From: Cystobacter fuscus DSM 2262
GTDB taxonomy: Bacteria > Myxococcota > Myxococcia > Myxococcales > Myxococcaceae
Reading direction: 5' to 3'
Assembly (NCBI RefSeq): GCF_000335475.2
Contig: NZ_ANAH02000001.1
Location: 434,001-498,000, forward strand
Length of the DNA stretch: 64,000 bases
The notes under the pieces were generated by a model, which was given only the letters and a program-made list of their open reading frames with translations, ran no database searches and was not told the DNA's origin. Of the stretch, positions 24,770 through 32,858 are shown in pieces. Positions within the stretch are counted from its first letter, which is position 1. Each line of letters starts with the position of its first letter. The position numbers and the translations under genes were made by a program.

Positions 24770-25639
24770 TCAAGGCTCCGACCGCAGGCTGTCGAGCAGC
24801 GCCTTCAGCGCCAGCGACGGCGTCACCGAGCGCGCGTAGACCGCGGACACCTGTGTCTCCGGCAGGGGTTGATCTGGCAGGAGCCGCAGGAGCGACCCCT
24901 GGGCGAGTTCGTGCGAGACCAGGAACAACGGCACCAGGGCGATTCCCAACCCCGCCCGCACGGCATCGCGGGTGACGAACATGTTGCCCGTGCTCATGCG
25001 CCAGGCGATGCGCACCGTTTCCTCGCCGATGCTCCAGTGATCGATGTCGATGCGCGTGACGATCGCCCGATGACGGCTCAAGTCCACGGCTCGCCGCGGC
25101 GCGCCGTGAACCTCCACATAGGAGGGAGCGGCGACGAGCACCATGGGCACCGTGTCGAGCTTCCGGCTGATCAGCTCACTGTCGTCCAGCACGCCCATGC
25201 GGATGGCGAGATCATAGCCCCCCGCCACCAGGTTGACCCGCTCGTCGCTCAGGCGCAGATCGATGTTCACGGCGGAATGGCGCTCGAGAAACCGGAACAG
25301 CCTCGGCGCAATCACCAGCTGACCATAGGCCACCGTCGCGGACACGCGCAGCAGGCCGGAAGGCGCGGCGTGCTCCGCCATCGCCTCGACCTGGGCCAGC
25401 TCGGCATCGCGCACGATGGGACGGATGCGTGTGAAGTAGCGCCGGCCCACATCGGTCAGACTCAGTGCGCGCGTGGAGCGGTGCAGCAACGACGCGCCGA
25501 GCCGCTGCTCCAGGAGCGCGATCTGACGGCTGACCGTCGCCTTGGGCATGCCGACCGCGCGGCCCGCCGCGCTGAGGGAGCCGTGCTCCACGACCTTCAC
25601 GAAGAGCGCCATGCCCTCGAAATCGATGAGCTGATCCAT
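24770..25639 (-). CDS. LysR-family transcriptional regulator
   Basis: The 289-residue product has an N-terminal winged helix (ALFVKVVEHGSLSAAGRAVG, MPKATVSRQIALLEQRLGAS, LLHRSTRALSLTDVG) and a periplasmic-binding-protein-like effector domain (SATVAYGQLVIAPRLFRFL, YDLAIRMGVLDDSELISR). Length is typical. ATG 25639 is chosen because the HTH alignment begins just after it; ten further upstream codons are not needed. It is divergent from the DUF5519 gene across 75 bp, the classic arrangement for a LysR regulator controlling its neighbour. The same intergenic sequence pattern recurs before the gene at 29809. Confidence 0.93.
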   Translation of the reverse strand: MDQLIDFEGMALFVKVVEHGSLSAAGRAVGMPKATVSRQIALLEQRLGASLLHRSTRALSLTDVGRRYFTRIRPIVRDAELAQVEAMAEHAAPSGLLRVSATVAYGQLVIAPRLFRFLERHSAVNIDLRLSDERVNLVAGGYDLAIRMGVLDDSELISRKLDTVPMVLVAAPSYVEVHGAPRRAVDLSRHRAIVTRIDIDHWSIGEETVRIAWRMSTGNMFVTRDAVRAGLGIALVPLFLVSHELAQGSLLRLLPDQPLPETQVSAVYARSVTPSLALKALLDSLRSEP

Positions 25640-25714
25640 TGTTCCACTTCCTGGACGCCGCGGTTTCAAAAGCGCGTCTATTGTTCCAAAACCCGGCTCC
25701 TATACTTCAGCATC
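25636..25714. promoter_or_regulatory. LysR / DUF5519 divergent control region
   Basis: This interval holds two copies of ATTGTTCCA (25638-25646 and 25680-25688) and a -10-like TATACT (25701-25706). Without gaps it matches 29730-29808 at about 47 of 79 positions, concentrated in ATTGTTCC, TGGACGCCGC and GTTCCA/GGTCCAA blocks. The blocks are candidate binding sites for the LysR protein. Confidence 0.55.
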
Positions 25715-26218
25715 ATGTCCAACCCCACCGCGCTCGACGCGGGGAAGTCGGTCGCCGACCTCGCGCTTCCCGTCCGCCAGGGCAGTCGCCCGAGGACCAC
25801 GCCGACCAACCCGCACAGCCAGCTGGATCAGATGCCGACCCCGCTCCTGAGCCAGGAGCTCGCCAAACGCATCGCTCAACTGCCCGGCATCCGGCTCGGC
25901 CTGAGCGGACGGGCGCCCCCCGGCACGATCGGCTTCTATCTGAAGGAGCAGGAGGCCCACGGTCCGCAAGAGGCCTTCCTGCTGGGCCTCGAGTTCGCCC
26001 ACCTCCATCCGAGTCCGGACGGCAGCCTCCACCTGCCCCTGCCGGAACCGCTGCGGAGCAAGGCGATCGCGAGCGGCTGGGCCGAGCAGCATCCCCTCGC
26101 CGGCCATCCCACCGTCTCCCGCGACATCGTCATGGTGTACGCGCCCCGGAATCCGGCCGAAATCGAGGTGGTCCTCACGCTCGTGACCGCCTCCTGGCGC
26201 TACGCGCGCGGCCACTGA
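25715..26218 (+). CDS. DUF5519 (luciferase-family-like) protein
   Basis: The 167-residue product carries the DUF5519 core: LPGIRLGLSGRAPPGTIGFY, EFAHLHPSPDGSLHLPLPEP, GWAEQHPLAGHP and VMVYAPRNPAEIEVVLTLVT. The family is sometimes labelled luciferase-like in databases but no enzymatic activity is established. Many homologues match from LLSQELAKRI onward, so the first ~45 residues may be disordered. ATG 25715 is the first start downstream of the divergent promoter region. It is likely under the adjacent LysR regulator, whose gene reads away from it. No ribosome binding site stands out. Confidence 0.82.
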   Translation: MSNPTALDAGKSVADLALPVRQGSRPRTTPTNPHSQLDQMPTPLLSQELAKRIAQLPGIRLGLSGRAPPGTIGFYLKEQEAHGPQEAFLLGLEFAHLHPSPDGSLHLPLPEPLRSKAIASGWAEQHPLAGHPTVSRDIVMVYAPRNPAEIEVVLTLVTASWRYARGH

Positions 26219-26263
26219 GTCACCCGCTTCGCCCGGGGCGCCAGGCAATCGTCCCGGGTCGAT

Positions 26264-27244
26264 TCAGACGACTATCACCGTCTTGCCTTGCGCGTGCCCC
26301 TCGGCCACGTGACTCAACGCCGCGGCGGTCTCGCGCAGCGCGTACCGCTGCTCGATCACCGGAGTCACCTTCCCGGCTTCGATGAGCGACCGGAGGACGA
26401 GCAGATCTTCCCGCCGCGGCCTGGCCATCAGCGAAGTCATCCTCTGGCTGCCGAACATTCCCGCCAGCATCACCCCGAGAATCCAGACGACCGGCCCGAT
26501 CCAGTTTCCGCCCGGAGAGCCGGCGGAGGAGACGAACACCCCCTTGGGCGCGAGCACCGCCCGGCAGTCGGACACAGGGCGGTTGCCCACCAGGTCGAGC
26601 ATCACGTCGTAGCGCTCCGGGCCCCGCGTGAAGTCCTCGCGGGTGTAGTCAATCACCCGATCGGCGCCGAGTGAGCGGACCTTGTCGACGTGGCGCGTGC
26701 TGCAGACCGCGGTCACCTCCGCGCCCAGCGCCTTGGCGATCTGCACCGCGAAGGTGCCTACGCCGCCCGAGGCGCCGTTGATCAGAACCTTCTGCCCCGG
26801 CTTGAGCTGCCCGACGTCGCGCAGCCCCTGCAGCGCGGTCATTCCTGAAATGGGCACCGCCGCCGCCTGCTCGAAAGTCAGATTGGCCGGTTTGGGCGCG
26901 AACAGGTCCGCGGGCGCGCACACGTATTCGGCGAAGGCGCCACCCGGCACCTGGCCGTAGACCTCGTCTCCGGGTTTGAGCGCGGTGACGTGGGGGCCCA
27001 CCTCCTCCACCGTCCCGGCCATCTCCTGTCCCGCGATGCGGCGCTTGGGCCGCAGCAGGCCGAACACCAGACGAACCAGGTACGGCGTACCGGTGAGCAG
27101 GTGCACGTCACCCTGGCACACCGCGGCCGCATGCACCCGGACCCGCACCTCGCCGTCTCCCAACTCTGGCCGCTCCACCTCCTCGAACCGAAGCACCTCG
27201 ACCGAGCCGTATGCCGGTTGGACGATCGCATTCATGGTCTTCAT
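26264..27244 (-). CDS. NAD(P)-dependent quinone oxidoreductase / zinc-independent alcohol dehydrogenase family
   Basis: The 326-residue product is a medium-chain dehydrogenase/reductase of the quinone oxidoreductase group. It has the GroES-like N-terminal part (VRVRVHAAAVCQGDVHLL, AGQEMAGTVEEVG, LKPGDEVYG), the cofactor loop GASGGVGTFAVQIAKALGAEV and VCSTRHVDKVRSLGAD, and the usual GKTVIVV C-terminus. The zinc-ligand set of classical alcohol dehydrogenases is absent. ATG 27244 follows AGGAGCGCCCG. It converges with the DUF5519 gene. Upstream, TGTAAGTTG and TGTAAGTCG occur about 34 bases apart (near 27265 and 27299), possible operator half-sites (inference). Confidence 0.88.
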   Translation of the reverse strand: MKTMNAIVQPAYGSVEVLRFEEVERPELGDGEVRVRVHAAAVCQGDVHLLTGTPYLVRLVFGLLRPKRRIAGQEMAGTVEEVGPHVTALKPGDEVYGQVPGGAFAEYVCAPADLFAPKPANLTFEQAAAVPISGMTALQGLRDVGQLKPGQKVLINGASGGVGTFAVQIAKALGAEVTAVCSTRHVDKVRSLGADRVIDYTREDFTRGPERYDVMLDLVGNRPVSDCRAVLAPKGVFVSSAGSPGGNWIGPVVWILGVMLAGMFGSQRMTSLMARPRREDLLVLRSLIEAGKVTPVIEQRYALRETAAALSHVAEGHAQGKTVIVV

Positions 27245-27461
27245 CGGGCGCTCCTGGCCTACGCTGTAAGTTGACCCGATCCGACACTAGGCTTGCGGTG
27301 TAAGTCGTATCAAGCAGACGAGCCAGAGCACGCACGCCGCTGACCCGGACTCGGGTGGCCGCGGCGTCGCAGGCCAGCGCCGAGCCCCTCGCGCCCTCGC
27401 GGGCCCACCGAGGAGCATTCCCGCGATATGGTTCCCGCCGGTCCCCGACCCAGCGAGCCCC

Positions 27462-29705
27462 ATGTCTCCATCGTCCAGCCCCCGAGCCCCGCTGGCCCGA
27501 TCAACGCTCCTGAAGATGGGGGTGCGCATCGGGATCATCATCGCCCTCGGCACGCTCTTCAGCTTCCTCCACATGCTTCACACCGTGCGCACCAAGGCAC
27601 TCGCGCAGTTGCAGCAGCATGTCGCGGAGCGGAGTGAGCAGGAGCAGGCCATCTTCGTGCTGGCGGAGGACAACCACACCTTCCTCAAGAAGGCCCTGGA
27701 GGAGCGAATCCGGGAGCTCGAGCGGGAAGACGTGAGCGCCCGCTTCGATCGCCTGTTCGCGCGGCGGCCCGATGGCACGGTCCGCAACAGACCCGAGCTC
27801 GTCGACGGAAAGAGGGAGGTGCAGGGCTTCATCTCCCCGAACGTGGTCATCGATGACGGCTTCCGCTCCCGGTTCATGGCCGCCCATGACGTGCTCACCC
27901 GGTACGGGCAAGCCATCGGCGTCCGGTTCACTACGACCTACATCAACCTGACGGAGGGGGGGATCGTGGGCTTCTGGCCGTGGGCTCCCACCTGGGCCCA
28001 GCAGGTCGGGCCGGACTTCTCGATCACCAACTATGAGGACTACACGCTCACCCTGCCCGAGAACAACCCCCAGAGGCAGACCATCTGGACTGGCATCTAT
28101 CTGGAGACCGTCTCCAAGGTCTGGATAGCCTCGGTCTCGACACCACTGGACGTGGACGGACACCATGTCGCGTCGATCGGCAACGATGTCCTGCTCGACG
28201 AGTTCATGCACCGCACCGTCAACGAGCACCTGCCCGGTGTCTACAACATCATCTTCCGCGAGGACGGCCAGCTCATCGCGCATTCCGAGCTGAAGTCGAA
28301 GGGCGCCACCACGCCCTACAACATCCTGCGCGCCGCCGAGCAGCCCGGGGATGCGGCCCATCGCCTCGGGTCCAAGGAGAACGCGGCCCATCTGCGCGGC
28401 ATCTTCGAACGGGTGAAGAACCGCGAGCCAGCCCAGACCCTCCTGGCGCTGCCGGAGTACGGCGAATACGTCGCGGTGATGCGGCTGAAGGGCCCCGGCT
28501 GGTACCTCGCCACGGTGTTGCCCGAGAGCATGGTGTCGCGGCCCGCCTTCGCCGCGGCACGCTACATCCTGCTGCTCGGCATCCTGTCGCTGCTGGTGGA
28601 GCTGGTCATCATGTCCCGGGTGCTCCAACAGCAGGTGTCCCATCCCCTGAAGAAGCTGCTCCAGGCCACCGACAAGGTGGCGGTCGGCGACTTCCAGGTG
28701 GCGTTGGACACCGCTCGCCAGGATGAGCTGGGACAACTGGCCCACGCCTTCCAGCGCATGGCCGACCAGGTCCAACACCGAGAGGAGGCCCTGCGCCAGG
28801 GCAACGAGGGTCTGGAGCAACGGGTGGAGGAGCGCACCCGTGCACTCAATGATGTCCACGCGCGGTGGATGCAGACGGCCCGGCGGACGGGCATGGCGGA
28901 GATCGCCACCAACGTGCTGCACAACGTGGGCAACGTGCTCAACAGCGTCTACACCTCGGTCCAGCTCGCCAGGGATCGGACGGCTGGGATGCGATTGGAA
29001 CACGTGGGCCGGGTGACCCGGATGCTCGAGGAGCACCAGTCCGACCTCGCCACCTTCCTGACCGGGGACGCGCGCGGGCGTCACCTGATGCCCTTCCTGG
29101 ACAAGCTGGGGGAGAACCTGCGCGAGGACCGCGCGGAGATCGTTTCGCTGCTGGATGACGTGGGCCGCTATACCGAGCACATCGGTGACATCGTCAAGGT
29201 GCAGCAGAACTACGCCCGCATGCCCCGGCTGCACGAGCCCGTCGACTTGGCGCTGCTGGTGGAGGACGCCTTGCGCATCAACTCGGCCGAACTGACGCGT
29301 CATCAGGTGAAGGTGGCGCGGAACCTGGCGTCCCTGCCCCCCGTACTGACGGACAAGCACAAGACGCTGATGATCCTCGTCAACCTGGTCTCCAATGCCA
29401 GATACGCCCTGGACACGGTGGCACCGGGCGAACGGCGCCTGACGGTGACGCTGGAGCGGGCCTCCACGGACCGCGTCCGCATCGGCATCCATGACAATGG
29501 GATGGGAATCGCCCCGGAGATGCGCCCCCGCGTCTTCCAGCCTGGCGTCACCACGCACGAGGACCGACACGGCTTCGGCCTGCACGCCAGTGCCCTGGCG
29601 GCGCAGGAGCTGGGCGGCTCCTTGACCGTCCACAGCGAGGGGACCGGACACGGAGCCACCTTCATCCTGGAGTTGCCCTACCACCCGGCCCGGCCACGGG
29701 CCTGA
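27462..29705 (+). CDS. Membrane sensor histidine kinase (Cache-HAMP-HATPase)
   Basis: The 747-residue protein has a first membrane segment (MGVRIGIIIALGTLFSFLH), a large periplasmic double-Cache-like domain with NLTEGGIVGFWPWAPTW, TGIYLETVSKVWIASVSTPL, FREDGQLIAHSEL and PGWYLATVLPES, a second membrane segment near 365-385, a HAMP domain (HPLKKLLQATDKVAVGDF) and a coiled coil. The phospho-acceptor His lies in ATNVLHNVGNVLNS (about residue 486), and the HATPase has VNLVSNARYAL, DNGMGIAP and RHGFGLHASALAA. The catalytic half is closely related to that of the 13405-18684 protein. No response regulator lies nearby. Start ATG 27462 leaves a short cytoplasmic tail; no strong ribosome binding site precedes it. 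Confidence 0.92.
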   Translation: MSPSSSPRAPLARSTLLKMGVRIGIIIALGTLFSFLHMLHTVRTKALAQLQQHVAERSEQEQAIFVLAEDNHTFLKKALEERIRELEREDVSARFDRLFARRPDGTVRNRPELVDGKREVQGFISPNVVIDDGFRSRFMAAHDVLTRYGQAIGVRFTTTYINLTEGGIVGFWPWAPTWAQQVGPDFSITNYEDYTLTLPENNPQRQTIWTGIYLETVSKVWIASVSTPLDVDGHHVASIGNDVLLDEFMHRTVNEHLPGVYNIIFREDGQLIAHSELKSKGATTPYNILRAAEQPGDAAHRLGSKENAAHLRGIFERVKNREPAQTLLALPEYGEYVAVMRLKGPGWYLATVLPESMVSRPAFAAARYILLLGILSLLVELVIMSRVLQQQVSHPLKKLLQATDKVAVGDFQVALDTARQDELGQLAHAFQRMADQVQHREEALRQGNEGLEQRVEERTRALNDVHARWMQTARRTGMAEIATNVLHNVGNVLNSVYTSVQLARDRTAGMRLEHVGRVTRMLEEHQSDLATFLTGDARGRHLMPFLDKLGENLREDRAEIVSLLDDVGRYTEHIGDIVKVQQNYARMPRLHEPVDLALLVEDALRINSAELTRHQVKVARNLASLPPVLTDKHKTLMILVNLVSNARYALDTVAPGERRLTVTLERASTDRVRIGIHDNGMGIAPEMRPRVFQPGVTTHEDRHGFGLHASALAAQELGGSLTVHSEGTGHGATFILELPYHPARPRA

Positions 29706-29729
29706 AGACAGGTTGCGCCTCGCCACGCG

Positions 29730-29808
29730 GCATTGTTCCGTCCCATGGACGCCGCTGTTCCAGAGGTGACGCTGTTGGTCCAAGGCAGCGCTTTCTATAT
29801 CCAGGACC
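29730..29808 (+). promoter_or_regulatory. Upstream region homologous to the LysR/DUF5519 control region
   Basis: This has the same length and gapless alignment to 25636-25714, with both ending at an ATG. Conserved blocks include CATTGTTCC, TGGACGCCGC and GTCCAA. A -10-like CTATAT sits at 29795-29800. It suggests that the gene at 29809 belongs to the same regulon or arose with a duplicated promoter. Confidence 0.5.
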
Positions 29809-30336
29809 ATGACTCCTCCCCCCGCGACCGGCCCCGAGATGCCGGTCTTCCCCACCGCCCCCCATGCCTCGACCCGGACCCGGCTCACCAAGGCCCTCTT
29901 CGGGTTCACCATCGTCGCGACGGTCGTCGTGGTCGCCATCGCCGACGTGTTCAACTCCACCCACCTGTTCAATCCGCGGTGGCCGGGTCATGCCCGCTTC
30001 CACATCGGCATGCAGTTCACCACGCTGGTCCTGGTGTCGCTCGCCTCGCTCGGCGCGCTCGCCGGGCCGCTGGACAAAGCCAAGGCGTGGCTCGCGGCGC
30101 TCGCGCCCCTCACCTTCTGGCCGGGTCTGCTCGTCGCCTGGTTCATCCCGGGCACCGACGTCTATGCCACCGACGAACTGCGCCAGATGGGCATCCCCAT
30201 CAACCTCGGGCTTTCCCTCCTCTTCATCGCCATGACGCTCTGGGGGGTCTGGCTGGCGAGCACTCCGGAGAAGACGGCCCGTTCCGCCACGGACGTGCCA
30301 CGGCGGATGGACGTGGGGCGGCAAACCGCTCTGTAA
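29809..30336 (+). CDS. Four-helix membrane protein (DUF6640-like)
   Basis: The 175-residue product has four hydrophobic segments: FGFTIVATVVVVAIADVF, MQFTTLVLVSLASLGALAG, LAALAPLTFWPGLLVAWF and NLGLSLLFIAMTLWGVWLA. Between them is a conserved-looking NSTHLFNPRWPGHARFH motif with possible metal or ligand residues. Small membrane proteins of this kind, annotated DUF6640, occur in bacteria with no known function; this assignment is from memory of the NSTHLFNPRWPGHARFH pattern. ATG 29809 follows the promoter-like block directly, with no clear Shine-Dalgarno. It is probably controlled with the DUF5519 gene. Confidence 0.75.
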   Translation: MTPPPATGPEMPVFPTAPHASTRTRLTKALFGFTIVATVVVVAIADVFNSTHLFNPRWPGHARFHIGMQFTTLVLVSLASLGALAGPLDKAKAWLAALAPLTFWPGLLVAWFIPGTDVYATDELRQMGIPINLGLSLLFIAMTLWGVWLASTPEKTARSATDVPRRMDVGRQTAL

Positions 30337-30601
30337 TCCTCGCGCGTCCGCTCAGCCCGCCCTCCGGGGGTGTCACCACGGCCCCCACCCGCCTGACGTT
30401 CGTGCCAGCGTCCTGCTATACGAGCGCTCCTTCCAGCGCCTCCTTCTCCAACGCCACCGGGACAGCCCGTGGAGGGGGCGCTGTTACGGGGTGCAGATGG
30501 TCGGCCTCACTTCTTCAGCGCGAGTACCTTCCTGGTTCCCCTCCGGTCCGCGTCCCCTCCAATCGACACGCTTCCCCACCTCGCGTGGATGTCCCGGGCC
30601 G

Positions 30602-30727
30602 ACCGAGCTGCACGGAGGTCACGTCTCGGCGCACAGTCCGGGAGAGGGCCACGGCGCGACCTTCGTCCTGCACCTGCCCCGGGAGCCCCGCCCCCCACCT
30701 CCGGCCCCTCCCGTGAGCACGACATGA
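30602..30727 (+). pseudogene. C-terminal remnant of a histidine kinase
   Basis: The frame reads TELHGGHVSAHSPGEGHGAT then FVLHLPREPRPP, matching the very end of an HATPase domain as in the 27462-29705 protein (GGSLTVHSEGTGHGATF then ILELP). Everything upstream in the frame is unrelated. Its TGA stop (30725-30727) overlaps the ATG of mazF (30724-30726). Confidence 0.7.
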
Positions 30728-31119
30728 AGACAACCCCAGAAGAACCCACGGGCGCACGCTCAACGAGGATCAACCGAGGTGACGTGTTCTGGATAGGGCC
30801 AGATGACTCGCGAGGCCCCGTCCCGAGCTACTCCCATCCCCACGTGGTGGTTCAGGACGACGTCTTCAACCACTCGCGCATCACGACCGTGGTCGTGTGT
30901 GCGTTGACGTCGAACCTGCACCGGGCGAACGAGCCGGGGAATGTCCTGCTCGAGGTGGGCGAGGGGAACCTTCCCAAGCAGAGCGTCGTGGTCGTGTCGC
31001 AGATCTCCTCGGTCGACAAGGCCCGCCTGGGTGAAAGGATCGGCTCGCTGTCCGACGCGCGGGTGGAGCAGATCCTGGCCGGTCTGCGCTTCCAGCAGGT
31101 GTCGTTCTTCGGGCGGTAG
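30724..31119 (+). CDS. mazF: MazF-family mRNA interferase, no adjacent antitoxin
   Basis: The 131-residue product is a PemK/MazF endoribonuclease: TRINRGDVFWIGPDDSRG, SYSHPHVVVQDDVFNHSRI, TVVVCALTSNLHRANEPGNV, LPKQSVVVVSQISSVDKARLG and ILAGLRFQQVSFF are the five conserved strands and helices. It resembles the solitary MazF of Myxococcus xanthus, where the developmental regulator MrpC was reported to act as antitoxin. No mazE-like gene lies upstream or downstream here. The start codon overlaps the stop of a decayed histidine kinase end, a sign that mazF was once translationally coupled to it. MazF dimers cut mRNA at short specific sequences in the cytoplasm. Confidence 0.9.
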   Translation: MKTTPEEPTGARSTRINRGDVFWIGPDDSRGPVPSYSHPHVVVQDDVFNHSRITTVVVCALTSNLHRANEPGNVLLEVGEGNLPKQSVVVVSQISSVDKARLGERIGSLSDARVEQILAGLRFQQVSFFGR

Positions 31120-31459
31120 CCCACCCGCGCGAGTTCTTCGACACCCGCGGGGGTGAAGACACTTCTCCGCATGGCATGCAGTACCACCCCCAATGAGAAC
31201 GGCGCGGTCAAGGAACCCACCCTCATCAGCCGGGCGATCCTGCCCGCGGAGCTCTACCAGTCAGGGCAGCCCTCGGGTTCGCTCGTCACCCCCGACAACG
31301 GCGTGACGGTTACCCTGGCAGTGACGGGCGCTGGCTCTCTCGCGATCGGCCAGACGATACCGAGTTGATCATCGTCCGCGTGCCGCCGCTGCGTCCCTGA
31401 GCGCTGCCTGCTGGCGCTCCCATTCCCCAGCTCCCCTCCGGAAGTCTCCAGTATCGACA
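31120..31459. other. Region between mazF and its terminator
   Basis: A possible small frame runs from GTG 31153 to 31368 (71 codons, containing KEPTLISRAILPAELYQSGQ), without a clear ribosome binding site or family similarity. It may be a relic. The rest shows nothing recognisable. The region probably forms the 3' part of the mazF transcript, since a strong terminator follows. Confidence 0.3.
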
Positions 31460-31494
31460 AGCCTGCAACGATGGGTTGCAGGCTTTTCTATTTC
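31460..31494 (+). terminator. Rho-independent terminator
   Basis: AGCCTGCAAC (31460-31469) pairs perfectly with GTTGCAGGCT (31475-31484) around a five-base loop, followed by TTTCTATTT. The T-rich tail is on the plus strand, so it ends transcription arriving from mazF or the small frame after it. Confidence 0.85.
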
Positions 31495-31563
31495 GCGAAG
31501 TTGGGCGTGTGGATACCTCTGCATCAACACATCCCTTCACCCACCCCGACGAGGAGAATGGCA

Positions 31564-32007
31564 ATGACCACGAACGAGCAGGTAATCCGCGCACTCTACG
31601 AGGCAGCCGAGGTCCAGGACGTCAAGAAATTCGTGTCGTTGTTCGCGGACGACGGCTACTTCTACGACGTGTCCGCCGGCCAGAAATATCGTGGCGACGA
31701 GATTGGCCTCACGGTCGAGATCTATGCGACGGCATTTCCCGACATGCACCGGGAACTCGACCAGTTCTATGTCCGCGGTGATGTCGTCGTGGTGGAGCTG
31801 TCATTGAATGGCACGCATCGGGGGCCGCTGAAGCTGCCTGCCGGAACAATTCCCGCGACAGGCAAGGAAATCCACGCACCCTGCTGTGACGTCTTTCACT
31901 TGAAGGACGGCAAGGTCCAGTCGTTCCACTGCTACACCGCCGCGACCATTCTGTTGGGCCAGCTCGGGGTTCTCCCGAATCTCGAAGCCGCATTCAAGCG
32001 TACCTAG
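31564..32007 (+). CDS. SnoaL-like / NTF2-fold protein
   Basis: The 147-residue product matches the SnoaL-like polyketide-cyclase/ester-cyclase superfamily: EQVIRALYEAAEVQDVKKFV, SLFADDGYFYDVSAGQKYRG, TAFPDMHRELDQFYV, VVVELSLNGTHRGPL, CDVFHLKDGKVQSFHCY. Members include cyclases, isomerases and proteins of unknown role; no substrate can be assigned. ATG 31564 is preferred over ATG 31558 because GAGGAG ends only two bases before the latter but eight before the former. It follows a strong terminator and so begins its own transcription unit. Confidence 0.85.
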   Translation: MTTNEQVIRALYEAAEVQDVKKFVSLFADDGYFYDVSAGQKYRGDEIGLTVEIYATAFPDMHRELDQFYVRGDVVVVELSLNGTHRGPLKLPAGTIPATGKEIHAPCCDVFHLKDGKVQSFHCYTAATILLGQLGVLPNLEAAFKRT

Positions 32008-32162
32008 CGCCCTCTCACGCCGCCCTCCTGCCCTACGGCGGCTACTGAATCCGCTGTGGTCCGGAGCACGCCTTGACGCGCTCCTTCGAGGCCGTGCCAC
32101 TGTGCTGGGTGTACGAGTAGACGAGGCCCCGCGCGCGGCGAGGACGAGGTGCTCGGGGAAGA

Positions 32163-32642
32163 TCAGGCGCCGCCCGCCGCGGCGCGCTCGACCGCGGCGA
32201 TGTCGATCCGCTTCATCTTCAGCATCGCCTCCATCGCACGCCGGGCCTTCGCGGCATCCGGGCTGCTGAGCAGCTCGCTCAGGCGGCGGGGAACGATCTG
32301 CCACGACAGGCCGAACCGGTCCTTCACCCAGCCACACTGCTCGGCCTCGGGATGCGCCGACAGCGCCTGGGTCAGCCGGTCGACCTCGGCCTGATCCTCG
32401 CAATGGAGCTGGAAGCTCACCGCCTCGTTGAACTTGAAGTGCGGGCCGCCATTGAGCCCGACGAAGCGCCGGCCGCCGAGGGTGAACACGACCGTCAGGA
32501 CGCTGCCCTCACGTCCACCCGGGTTGTCCGCGGGCGAGCGCACCACCTCGTCGATCCGGCTATCCGGCACGAGTGACACGTAGAAACGGGCGGCCTCCTC
32601 GGCCTGTCCGTCGAACCAGAGGCAGGGACTGATCTTCTCCAT
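32163..32642 (-). CDS. VOC-superfamily protein (PhnB / 3-demethylubiquinone methyltransferase-like)
   Basis: The 159-residue product is a glyoxalase-fold protein of the PhnB-like branch: MEKISPCLWFDGQAEEAARF, VFTLGGRRFVGLNGGPHFKF, AVSFQLHCEDQAEVDRL, CGWVKDRFGLSWQIVPRRL and a C-terminal AMLKMKRIDI helix. The branch was misannotated as methyltransferase; enzymatic function is generally unknown. AAAGGAGAACGGCC directly precedes ATG 32642. A 44-codon VOC fragment ends 12 bases upstream and its stop codon overlaps this ribosome binding site region, so the two are cotranscribed and probably coupled. Confidence 0.9.
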   Translation of the reverse strand: MEKISPCLWFDGQAEEAARFYVSLVPDSRIDEVVRSPADNPGGREGSVLTVVFTLGGRRFVGLNGGPHFKFNEAVSFQLHCEDQAEVDRLTQALSAHPEAEQCGWVKDRFGLSWQIVPRRLSELLSSPDAAKARRAMEAMLKMKRIDIAAVERAAAGGA

Positions 32643-32654
32643 GGCCGTTCTCCT

Positions 32655-32789
32655 TTACGCCTGACGTGGACCGGTGAGCGCGAACATGGCGACGAGCGCT
32701 CCGTAGAACCTGGCCGCCGCCTCCGGCTCCGGGGGATGGAACTCCTGCCAGATGAAGCGCGCCATGGTGCCCTCGTTCAACCTGGTCAT
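32655..32789 (-). pseudogene. Small truncated VOC-like ORF upstream of the VOC gene
   Basis: ATG 32789 follows AAGGAGG by 11 bases and opens a 44-codon frame ending at TAA 32655. It reads MARFIWQEFHPPEPEAAARF then YGALVAMFALTGP, the first strand and helix of a glyoxalase/VOC domain, and then stops. A full VOC domain needs about 115-120 residues, so this is a 3'-truncated gene or an internal deletion that kept its stop. The intact ribosome binding site suggests it is still translated and may serve as a leader for the VOC gene. Confidence 0.55.
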
Positions 32790-32858
32790 GACATGAATGA
32801 CCTCCTTGGTTTAAAAAACAACCATGCCTGGGGAGACGAAAACGAGCCCATCTTCCAG

